From CAZPBO01 sp964584815 (GTDB taxonomy: Bacteria > Planctomycetota > SKW154), in NCBI GenBank assembly GCA_964584815.1, contig CAZPBO010000047.1, positions 1 through 18,344 on the forward strand: DNA of 18,344 nucleotides, written 5' to 3'. The notes below the pieces were generated by a model. It made no database searches and had not been told where the DNA came from. It was given only the letters and a program-made list of their open reading frames with translations. Of this stretch, positions 1 through 5,955 are shown one piece after another (within the stretch, counting starts at the first letter, position 1; every line of letters starts with the position of its first letter). Made by a program: the position numbers and the translations under genes.

Positions 1-30
1 TGCGGGGCTTCCGGGATGGACGCATTGCGG

Positions 31-52
31 TGCGCGGACTTAAGTCCGCGCA
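31..52. repeat. 22-bp perfect palindrome inside a longer inverted repeat
   Basis: Bases 31-52 form a perfect palindrome whose half-site is TGCGCGGACTT. It sits between two 12-base inverted arms: CGGGGCTTCCGG at 3-14 and CCAGAAGCCCCG at 92-103, complementary except for one position. A GC-rich palindrome nested in a larger inverted repeat, in an intergenic region and next to a second hairpin, looks like a REP/BIME-type dispersed repeat. Only one copy lies in this window, so dispersal through the genome is inference. No transposase gene is present here. Confidence 0.6.
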
Positions 53-98
53 ACACCATATCCGACTCCGTATCTGCGTCTAACCCAAAAGCCAGAAG

Positions 99-118
99 CC
101 CCGTGTTTCAACACGGGG
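99..118. repeat. GC-rich hairpin (possible repeat unit or weak terminator)
   Basis: CCCCGTGTTTCAACACGGGG is a perfect inverted repeat that can form a 7-bp stem with a 6-base loop. It is flanked by GAA on the left and TTC on the right, which can extend the stem past one mismatch. The sequence after it on the + strand (ATTCGTTTCTG) is only moderately T-rich, so a Rho-independent terminator for a gene left of the window is possible but weak. Its left arm overlaps the outer inverted repeat at 92-103, so both structures may belong to one compound element. Confidence 0.5.
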
Positions 119-140
119 ATTCGTTTCTGTTGTTGTAGTG

Positions 141-149
141 TGGTATAAT
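141..149 (+). promoter_or_regulatory. Candidate extended -10 promoter (distal)
   Basis: TGGTATAAT is a perfect TATAAT at 144-149 preceded by TGn, the extended -10 pattern of sigma-70 promoters. No good -35 is seen 16-18 bases upstream, which extended -10 promoters can tolerate. A transcript from about 156 would carry a leader of about 158 bases before the zinc finger gene at 314. Confidence 0.5.
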
Positions 150-257
150 GTGGCATTGTGGGAGCCGAGATGGCGGGCGCCGTTTGAGTGGGAAGGGGCA
201 GCGGTTTGTGGTAGGGTGTTGCTGTGCGGCAACTGCATTCTGCGCACAAAAACTGGC
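150..257 (+). other. Non-coding leader with two mutually exclusive hairpins
   Basis: I see no convincing gene between the repeats and the start codon at 314. Within the leader, GTTGC at 218-222 can pair with GCAAC at 229-233. Alternatively TGTGC plus GCA (223-231, one bulged G) can pair with TGCGCACA at 241-248 to give an 8-bp stem with a 9-base loop. The two folds share bases, so only one can form at a time. This could be regulatory or chance; no known riboswitch class is recognised. Confidence 0.3.
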
Positions 258-285
258 TTGACAAGTGGGGAGTTTGTGTTACATT
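258..285 (+). promoter_or_regulatory. Candidate sigma-70 promoter of the dksA-like/lspA/cDPG operon
   Basis: A perfect TTGACA lies at 258-263 and TACATT (four of six matches to TATAAT) at 280-285, with a 16-base spacer. The predicted start near 292 gives a short leader of about 20 bases before the first gene's ribosome binding site GGAGG at 303-307. Confidence 0.55.
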
Positions 286-313
286 TATGCGCCAGCAAGT
301 GTGGAGGACTGTT

Positions 314-709
314 ATGGCGCCCCACCTTTCCAAAACCAACATTGAGAGGTTGAAGAAGATACTTCTGCAGCAGTTGGCTATGGTGCGTGGCGATATAAGC
401 CAGATGGAGGAAGAGTCGCTCAGCAAATCGTTTACGGAGCAGACGGGGGAGTTGACGACGATGCCGGGAGACATAGCCGATGTTTCGGCGGAGAGTTTTG
501 ACCACGAGTTTTCGGTGAAGTTGCTGGAGAACAAAGGGGAGTTGGCGCGCGAAATAGAGGCGGCATTGGAGAGGATACAGGAAGGCACATACGGACTGTG
601 CGAGGAGTGTGGGGAGCCGATAAAGAAAGAGCGTCTGTTCGCAATTCCCTATGCGAGGTTGTGCATAGAATGCCAGAGGAAAGCGGAGGCGCAAGGAGGG
701 CGCCGTTAA
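314..709 (+). CDS. DksA/TraR-family C4 zinc finger protein
   Basis: A 131-residue protein with an N-terminal helical region (about 1-90) and a C-terminal C4 zinc finger: Cys96, Cys99, Cys117 and Cys120 in the pattern GxYGxCxxCGxxI...RLxAxPxAxxCIxCQ. DksA/TraR proteins bind in the RNA polymerase secondary channel and tune initiation, often with ppGpp. Whether this member acts that way is inferred from the family. The ATG at 314 was chosen because GGAGG lies 6 bases upstream; an in-frame ATG at 224 is further out and lies across the promoter. It is the first gene of the operon, and its last 40 bases overlap lspA in another frame. Many bacteria carry a DksA-like gene next to lspA, so the pairing is ordinary. 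Confidence 0.9.
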   Translation: MAPHLSKTNIERLKKILLQQLAMVRGDISQMEEESLSKSFTEQTGELTTMPGDIADVSAESFDHEFSVKLLENKGELAREIEAALERIQEGTYGLCEECGEPIKKERLFAIPYARLCIECQRKAEAQGGRR

Positions 710-1221
710 AGCCGTTTCTGTGGTTCTGGGGGGTCGCGATTGCAGCAACTGCTGCGGACCTTCTCACGAAATGGGTTGCTTTTGCCAATCTGGGTTTGCC
801 GGGGCAGCGAGAATCCGAGGTATGGCTGATAAAGGGGTTTGTAGGATTCCGCACATCTGCCAACTACGGCTCGCTCTTTGGACTCTTCCAAGGCGCAGGC
901 TGGCTTCTGATTCCTGTATCTTTTGTTGCCCTTGCCGTCATCATCTGGATTGTCCACTTTCGCAAAAGACGGGTTGACAACCTCACCTTCTGGGTGCTTG
1001 CCTTACTCGTAGGTGGCGTTGTGGGCAACCTTTATGACCGCATTGTGCACGGCTTTGTGCGCGACTTTATCGGTCTGCACGCGGGTTCTTTTACCTGGCC
1101 TTACTTCAATCTTGCCGACGCATACATAACTGTTGGGATAGTGATTCTTGCGGTGCGTTCGTTGTTTGTGAAGGAGGGGGGTGGTGGAGAGGAACGAAAC
1201 GCTGATAGTGGGCGAGCGTAG
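670..1221 (+). CDS. lspA: Lipoprotein signal peptidase II
   Basis: A 183-residue integral membrane aspartyl protease that cleaves the signal peptide of prolipoproteins after lipidation. Family landmarks are present in order: AADLLTKW at the end of TM1 (Asp30, Lys34), ANYGSLFGLF (64-73), GNLYDRI with VRDFI (catalytic Asp132) and FNLADAYI (catalytic Asp150). Four hydrophobic segments are visible. The ATG at 670 overlaps the zinc finger gene by 40 bases; GAGG at 655-658 is a weak but usable ribosome binding site. The 3' end overlaps the next gene by about 40 bases, indicating translational coupling in one operon. Confidence 0.93.
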   Translation: MPEESGGARRAPLKPFLWFWGVAIAATAADLLTKWVAFANLGLPGQRESEVWLIKGFVGFRTSANYGSLFGLFQGAGWLLIPVSFVALAVIIWIVHFRKRRVDNLTFWVLALLVGGVVGNLYDRIVHGFVRDFIGLHAGSFTWPYFNLADAYITVGIVILAVRSLFVKEGGGGEERNADSGRA

Positions 1222-2344
1222 TGTTCTACCGTTTTCGCGGGGGATACTGGCGCAGTCGCTGATAGTGGCGGGGCTTGAGCCGCAGGAAGCCTACAGGGTG
1301 GCGGAGGAGGTGCACGATTTACTGGAGCGTGGGAAGCGGTATAAGGAGCGTGAGTTGGCGCAGATAGTGGCGCGCCATTTGCGTCGCACCCGTGGCGCCG
1401 ATATCGCCCGCCGCTACAAGCGCTCCCTTGACCGCCGCCTAACACCTATGGTGCACAAAGGCTCTGCTGCTGCACCTTTCTCCAAGATGGTTTTGGCGCG
1501 TTCCCTTCGCGCCGCCGGCGTGGACGCCGCCAACGCCTTCTCCCTTGCCGCAGAGATTGAAGACCACATCCGCCGCACACCCTCACGCACCATATCCGCT
1601 GGCAGACTCCGCACACTCACATCCTCACTCCTCAAAAAGCGCTTCGGACAGCCGTATGCGGAGCGTTATCTCCTTTGGCGCCGCATAAAAAAGAGAAAAA
1701 AACCTGTCGTTATACTCATAGGTGGCGCCACAGGCGTGGGAAAGTCCACGCTGTCAGCGGAGTTGGCGTCCCTTCTTGAGATACCCTATGTCACAAGCAC
1801 CGACATAATACGGGAGATGCTGCGCACAATGTTTTCCCCGTCGCTTCTACCGCACATCCACACCCCGTCTTATGAGGCGGGCAAGGTTCTGCGCCACACC
1901 GTAGGCGACCCGTTCATTGAGGGATTTTTGCAGCAGGCGGCGGTGGTCTGCGTAGGGGTTGGCGCCATCGTTCGCCGCGCTGTAGAAGAAAACACATCCA
2001 TCATCATAAACGGCGTTCATATAGTTCCGGGACTTGTGGATGTGGGAGATGAGGGAGCGTTGGTAGCGCGTTTTGTGCTCGTTCTTGACGATGAGCGCGA
2101 GCATAAGGGGCGGTTTCTTGCCCGCCAAAGACACACATCCCGCGCGGCGGAGCGTTATCTCAAAAATTTCTCCGCCATAAGACGGATTCAGGATTTAATA
2201 GTGAAGCGCGCCGCAGAACACGACTTCCCCGTCATTGAGAGCAGATATTTTGACGAAACGGTGGACGCGGCGCTCAACTATGTCACAGAAACCATAACGA
2301 AAGTGCTCTTGGAGGGTAAGAGGTGCGAAGAGCGCTCTTCATAA
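1184..2344 (+). CDS. pgk2: 2-phosphoglycerate kinase with two tandem ATP-cone domains
   Basis: This kinase family phosphorylates 2-phosphoglycerate with ATP to 2,3-diphosphoglycerate, the first committed step of cyclic 2,3-diphosphoglycerate synthesis in methanogens. The C-terminal kinase domain has a Walker A loop GGATGVGKST near residue 180. The N-terminus holds two related segments, one starting PFSRGILAQSL and a second about 80 residues later starting PFSKMVLARSL. Each has the ATP-cone pattern, so the ATP cone is duplicated. Family members I know have a single cone and about 300 residues; the extra cone accounts for the 386 residues here. AAGGAGG at 1171-1177 favours the second of two adjacent GTG codons (1184, 6-base spacing) over GTG 1181. 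It overlaps lspA upstream and the cDPG synthetase gene downstream. Confidence 0.85.
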   Translation: MERNETLIVGERSVLPFSRGILAQSLIVAGLEPQEAYRVAEEVHDLLERGKRYKERELAQIVARHLRRTRGADIARRYKRSLDRRLTPMVHKGSAAAPFSKMVLARSLRAAGVDAANAFSLAAEIEDHIRRTPSRTISAGRLRTLTSSLLKKRFGQPYAERYLLWRRIKKRKKPVVILIGGATGVGKSTLSAELASLLEIPYVTSTDIIREMLRTMFSPSLLPHIHTPSYEAGKVLRHTVGDPFIEGFLQQAAVVCVGVGAIVRRAVEENTSIIINGVHIVPGLVDVGDEGALVARFVLVLDDEREHKGRFLARQRHTSRAAERYLKNFSAIRRIQDLIVKRAAEHDFPVIESRYFDETVDAALNYVTETITKVLLEGKRCEERSS

Positions 2345-3669
2345 TTGATGGTGAGCATTATATGCCGGTTATCTGTCAGGCGATAGACGCGATAGAGGAG
2401 AGGGAAAATCTTGAGGCGGTGGCGGCGGTTTTTCTGGGGAGTGCGGAGAAGATAGGCGGCGCGGAAGCGGTGGCATCCCTTGACCTGCCTGTTCTGCGGG
2501 AAAAGGAAGCGCTTCAGATGGTGTGCGAGGCGATAGAGCGCTTCAACCCGGAGGTGGTGGTGGACTTATCAGATGCACCGGCGATGGATGAGCGTCTGCG
2601 GATGGAGGTGGCGGCGGAATGCCTTGCCCGCGGGCTCACATACATCGGCGCCGACTTCCGCTTTTCTGTTGAGCCGCCCATTATGGTCAGGCGCCCCGCT
2701 CTCTCGGTCTTCTCCCTCACAAAACGCGCAGGCAAAACCGCCCTCTGCACCTACATCGCTACCCTCCTTAAAGAAGTCGGCGAAACACCCATAATATTTA
2801 CCATGTCGCGCGGCGGACCGCCTGAACCCACCGTCGTCAAAGCCGGCACCGAACTCACCCCCAACGCTCTTGTCGCGATAGCCGATAAAGGGTTGCACGC
2901 GGCGGCAGACCATTACGAAAACGCCCTCTTCTCGGGCGTCACCGCGATAGGCTCCCGCCGTGCAGGCGGCGGTTTCTCAGGACGACCTTTCTTCACCAAC
3001 CTTCACGCCGCAATTAAACTCGCATCTAAAATGAAAGCCACCTGGTATCTCTTTGAAGGCTCCGGCACGGATGCGCCTCCTGTTGAGCCATCAGGCAAAA
3101 TTGTCCTGATTTCGGCGAGCACCGAGCCTGCCGCTCTACTCACCCCCTTTAACCGTGTTCGTGTAAGGGTCGCCGATATTGCTGTTCTTGTGCACGCCGA
3201 GCCGCCTCATACCACCGCCGCACATCTGCAGGAACTCAAAAAATGCCTTCAGTCTATCAACCCCAAAGTCGTTGTCTGCGCCTGTGTTCTGCGTCCATTC
3301 CTGCCACAGCCGCCAAAAGAAGGCAGCCGTGTTGCCGTCACCACCACTATGCCTGAGGCGGTTCACGACAGGTTGCGCTCTGAATTGCAGAACAGATATG
3401 GGCTCAATGTGATGGGTGTTTCAAGTGCGCTCGCCAACCGCTCACTCCTTTCCACAGATGTCCGACGCTTCATTAAACAGGGAATTGACGCATTCGTTAC
3501 GGAGTTGAAGTCGGCTTCTGTGGAGGTGGTTATCCGCAGCGCCATCTCCCGTAAAATCCCTGTTCACTTCCTCCAAAACCGTCCCGTATCGCTGCCTGAA
3601 TGGGAGCCGAGCCTCCGCAGCGCCCTTCAACAACTCGTCAAAAGAGTGAAGGAGCCAAAGCGCAGATGA
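2323..3669 (+). CDS. cpgS: Cyclic 2,3-diphosphoglycerate synthetase
   Basis: A 448-residue protein, the usual length of the family, which closes 2,3-diphosphoglycerate into cyclic 2,3-diphosphoglycerate (cDPG) at the cost of ATP. It starts MRRALFIIDGEHY, as family members do, and has a P-loop-like SLTKRAGKTA near residues 131-140. The GTG start at 2323 has GGAGG 7 bases upstream and overlaps the kinase gene by 22 bases. It ends in an ATGA overlap with the phosphoglycerate mutase gene. Its position between kinase and mutase strongly supports the assignment. cDPG is a high-concentration solute and phosphate store of hyperthermophilic methanogens; its role in this bacterium is unknown. Confidence 0.88.
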   Translation: MRRALFIIDGEHYMPVICQAIDAIEERENLEAVAAVFLGSAEKIGGAEAVASLDLPVLREKEALQMVCEAIERFNPEVVVDLSDAPAMDERLRMEVAAECLARGLTYIGADFRFSVEPPIMVRRPALSVFSLTKRAGKTALCTYIATLLKEVGETPIIFTMSRGGPPEPTVVKAGTELTPNALVAIADKGLHAAADHYENALFSGVTAIGSRRAGGGFSGRPFFTNLHAAIKLASKMKATWYLFEGSGTDAPPVEPSGKIVLISASTEPAALLTPFNRVRVRVADIAVLVHAEPPHTTAAHLQELKKCLQSINPKVVVCACVLRPFLPQPPKEGSRVAVTTTMPEAVHDRLRSELQNRYGLNVMGVSSALANRSLLSTDVRRFIKQGIDAFVTELKSASVEVVIRSAISRKIPVHFLQNRPVSLPEWEPSLRSALQQLVKRVKEPKRR

Positions 3670-4919
3670 GCAACACAAAAAAGGCACTGGTGGTGATACT
3701 GGATGGTCTTGGTGACAGACCGATTGATGCGCTTGGAGGCAGGACGCCGCTTGAGTTTGCGCGCACTCCAACCTTTGACCGCCTCGCCAAAGAAGGCGTT
3801 ACAGGACTTATGGACCCACTGGCACCGGGTGTTCGGGTAGGAACGGATGTGGGGCATCTGGCATTGTTCGGCTACAATCCGATGCGTGTTTATTGGGGGA
3901 GGGGACCGATAGAAGCGGCGGGGGTGGGAATTGCCTTGCGGGCGGGGGATGTGGCTTTCCGCGCCAACTTTGCCACACTGGATGATGCGGGGGTGGTGGT
4001 GGACAGGCGTGCGGGGCGGATAAGGGAGGGGACGGCGGAATTGGCGGCGGCATTGGATAAGATGCGCTTATCTGACGGCACGGAGGTGGTCTTTCGTGCC
4101 GCTACAGAACACAGAGCAGTGCTTGTGCTGCGCGGAGAGCGCCTGTCCCCGCTTGTGACCGACTCGGACCCTGGACCGCTGCACGAAGGGAAAAGACCGC
4201 GTCCGATAAGGGCGCGCGTTGCGGGCTCATCGGCTGCGGAGCGAACCGCCGCCGCCGCAACAGAGTTCTCCATCCGCGCACACAACATCCTCAAAAAACA
4301 CCCCATAAACCGCCTCCGCATAGAGCGTGGACTGCCCCCAGCCAACTATGTCCTCCTGCGCGGTGCAGGAATCAAACGCCCTATGCGCTCACTCGCCGAA
4401 CGCTTCAACATACAAGGCGCCTGCGTGGCGGGCGAGTCCACTATTGTCGGTATTGCAAGGATGACAGGTTTTGATGTGGTTAAAAAACGCACCTTCACCG
4501 CCAACCTTGACACAGATGTTGAGGGCAAAGCCGCCGCCGCTCAAGAAGCGCTTAAAACCCATCACCTTGTCGTTGTCCATTACAAGGGCACCGACATCGC
4601 CTCCCACGACGGGCTTGTTGAGGAAAAAGTTGCATTTATAGAGCGGGTGGATACCGCATTAGCCCCCTTATTTGATGCCGCGAAAAGAGACGGTTTCTAC
4701 ATCGCCATAACCAGCGACCACTCCACACCCTGCCAACTGCGCGAGCATTCAGCAGACCCCGTTCCGGTAGCGCTTTTTGGTCCTGATGTTCTGACAGACG
4801 ATGTGGAGCGTTTTGGGGAGCGCTGGTGTATGCGTGGTGGGCTTGGGCGCATAACAGCCAACGCCTTCCTGCTGACGGTTCTTGACTACATTGGCGCCAC
4901 ATACCGTTTCGGCTCATAA
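3666..4919 (+). CDS. apgM: Archaeal-type cofactor-independent phosphoglycerate mutase
   Basis: A 417-residue alkaline-phosphatase-superfamily enzyme interconverting 3- and 2-phosphoglycerate. Metal-binding landmarks are present: ILDGLGDRP near the N-terminus, GTDIASHDGLVEEK and ITSDHSTPCQL near the C-terminus, followed by HSADPVPVALFG. Where many relatives have the nucleophile serine (GSDTAHL), this one reads GTDVGHL, placing Thr60 at that position (codon 3843-3845). I believe some bacterial relatives share this threonine, so it need not mean loss of function. The ATG overlaps the synthetase stop as ATGA, with GGAG 11 bases upstream. In this operon it would supply 2-phosphoglycerate to the kinase. 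Confidence 0.9.
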   Translation: MSNTKKALVVILDGLGDRPIDALGGRTPLEFARTPTFDRLAKEGVTGLMDPLAPGVRVGTDVGHLALFGYNPMRVYWGRGPIEAAGVGIALRAGDVAFRANFATLDDAGVVVDRRAGRIREGTAELAAALDKMRLSDGTEVVFRAATEHRAVLVLRGERLSPLVTDSDPGPLHEGKRPRPIRARVAGSSAAERTAAAATEFSIRAHNILKKHPINRLRIERGLPPANYVLLRGAGIKRPMRSLAERFNIQGACVAGESTIVGIARMTGFDVVKKRTFTANLDTDVEGKAAAAQEALKTHHLVVVHYKGTDIASHDGLVEEKVAFIERVDTALAPLFDAAKRDGFYIAITSDHSTPCQLREHSADPVPVALFGPDVLTDDVERFGERWCMRGGLGRITANAFLLTVLDYIGATYRFGS

Positions 4920-4929
4920 GGAAGGTGTT

Positions 4930-5406
4930 ATGGATATCAAAGAATTGAAGGTTGCGGATGTGATGATAAAGGATGTGGTGGCGGTGAAATTGGGGACGAC
5001 GATTGCGGATGTGTGTCGTGTGCTGGCGCAGCACGGGATAAGCGGGGTGCCCGTGTTGGACGAGAAAGGAAGGCTTTGCGGCATCGTCAGTGAGAAGGAC
5101 ATCATAGCCCATCAGGTTCTGCGGGAGCACCGTCTTCTGCCGGATGCGGAGTTGTTTGACCTTCTGACGGTGCGGCTGCCTGACCCTGAAGAGCGGGAAC
5201 TGGCGGGGCAGTTTGTGGTGGTGGACGAGATAATGAGCCGCGATGTCGCCAGCACCACTCCCGAAACTCCGCTTGCTGAAGCCGCAAAACTTATGGTGCG
5301 CAAAAAAATCCGCCGTCTCCCCGTCGTCAGCGATGGAAAACTTGTGGGCATTCTCACCGCTCTTGACATTCTGTCTGTTGTGGCGGGTCAAAGCCCGCGG
5401 CGGTAG
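4930..5406 (+). CDS. Tandem CBS-domain protein
   Basis: A 158-residue stand-alone protein of two CBS domains: about residues 8-65 (VADVMIKDVVAV ... ISGVPVLDEKGRLCGIVSEKDI) and 98-152 (VDEIMSRDVASTTPETPL ... RRLPVVSDGKLVGILTALDI). CBS pairs bind adenosine nucleotides and act as energy or redox sensors, usually on a partner enzyme. As the last gene of the cDPG operon, 10 bases after apgM and with an AAGGAAGG ribosome binding site, it could sense adenylate charge for the ATP-consuming enzymes upstream; that is inference. Its 3' end overlaps a minus-strand reading frame by 19 bases, where GCGGG/CCCGC (5383-5398) can form a small hairpin. Confidence 0.88.
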   Translation: MDIKELKVADVMIKDVVAVKLGTTIADVCRVLAQHGISGVPVLDEKGRLCGIVSEKDIIAHQVLREHRLLPDAELFDLLTVRLPDPEERELAGQFVVVDEIMSRDVASTTPETPLAEAAKLMVRKKIRRLPVVSDGKLVGILTALDILSVVAGQSPRR

Positions 5407-5513
5407 ACACATATTCCCCGCTGCAGCGTCTCAAGCCGTGCCGCGGCATCCAGTTCCTCCCAGCGCGCAACACCGAAACGCCCCTCAACAAAAGACTCCA
5501 CCAGCAACGAAGC
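5388..5513 (-). CDS. 3' fragment of an unresolved gene beside the assembly gap
   Basis: Reading from the gap edge toward the TGA at 5390-5388, one minus-strand frame has sensible protein composition, including GVARWEELDAAARLETLQRG and ending YRRGL. The other open frame here is rich in Cys, Trp and Arg and looks non-coding. The fragment may be the C-terminus of the MOSC protein or of another gene hidden in the gap. It does not show the usual MOSC ending (GVFARVL...GD). There is a faint resemblance to C-terminal ends of small nucleotidyltransferases, which I do not trust. Confidence 0.4.
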   Translation of the reverse strand, partial: ASLLVESFVEGRFGVARWEELDAAARLETLQRGICVYRRGL

Positions 5514-5613
5514 NNNNNNNNNNNNNNNNNNNNNNNNNNNNNNNNNNNNNNNNNNNNNNNNNNNNNNNNNNNNNNNNNNNNNNNNNNNNNNNNNNNNNNN
5601 NNNNNNNNNNNNN
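5514..5613. other. Assembly gap of 100 N
   Basis: Exactly 100 unknown bases, the usual placeholder for a scaffold gap of unknown length. The MOSC frame on one side and the best coding frame on the other are out of register across 100 bases, so the true gap length probably differs or another gene lies inside. Confidence 0.97.
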
Positions 5614-5953
5614 TTGCCACGCTGCACACGCCGCAGTGCTCTTTTCCCCGCTGATGCGGCTCAAGCACCACATCTCCTGCCACAACAAGGCTGTCCCGCC
5701 AGACCCTTGCCCAGTCTATGCCCTCCGTCAGGATGTTTTCCGCAAAGGTTCCGGCAGTCAGAGCGCGGTTTGCTGTTTTTGCTGCATCATCCAACGCCTC
5801 TTTCGGCAGCACCGACACCTCTCTTGCGCCACCGAAATGGCAGTCCCCCACCACACCACCAGAAACAAGTTCTATCTCGGAGACCTCCCGTTTAGGTCCC
5901 GGCTCATCCCCTATGCAGACGGCAACAACCCTGCCTTCCTTTATGCGTGGCAA
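5614..5953 (-). CDS. MOSC-domain protein (partial, cut by assembly gap)
   Basis: About 113 N-terminal residues of a MOSC domain are visible: GRVVAVCIGD start, GGVVGDCHFGGAREVSVLP, a GTFAENILTEGID stretch and CGVC at the gap. The GxFAENxxxxGxD pattern and a Cys near residue 105 are typical. MOSC proteins bind the molybdenum cofactor or act in sulfur-carrier chemistry. The selB stop overlaps a GTG at 5959 as GTGA, but GGAGGA is only 1 base from that GTG. The TTG at 5953 sits 7 bases after GGAGG and is the better start. Coupling to selB is tight and both are probably one transcript. Confidence 0.8.
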
Positions 5954-5955
5954 GG

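Noticed and set aside
31..118. CRISPR repeats
   Set aside because: The palindromes differ from each other and are not regularly spaced copies of one repeat; no cas genes.
224..313. Upstream ATG for the DksA-like protein
   Set aside because: The extra 30 residues do not fit the family, cross the promoter and lack a ribosome binding site; ATG 314 has a good one.
4636..5412. 258-codon open frame on the minus strand
   Set aside because: Antisense to apgM and the CBS gene; His/Arg-rich and without recognisable motifs.
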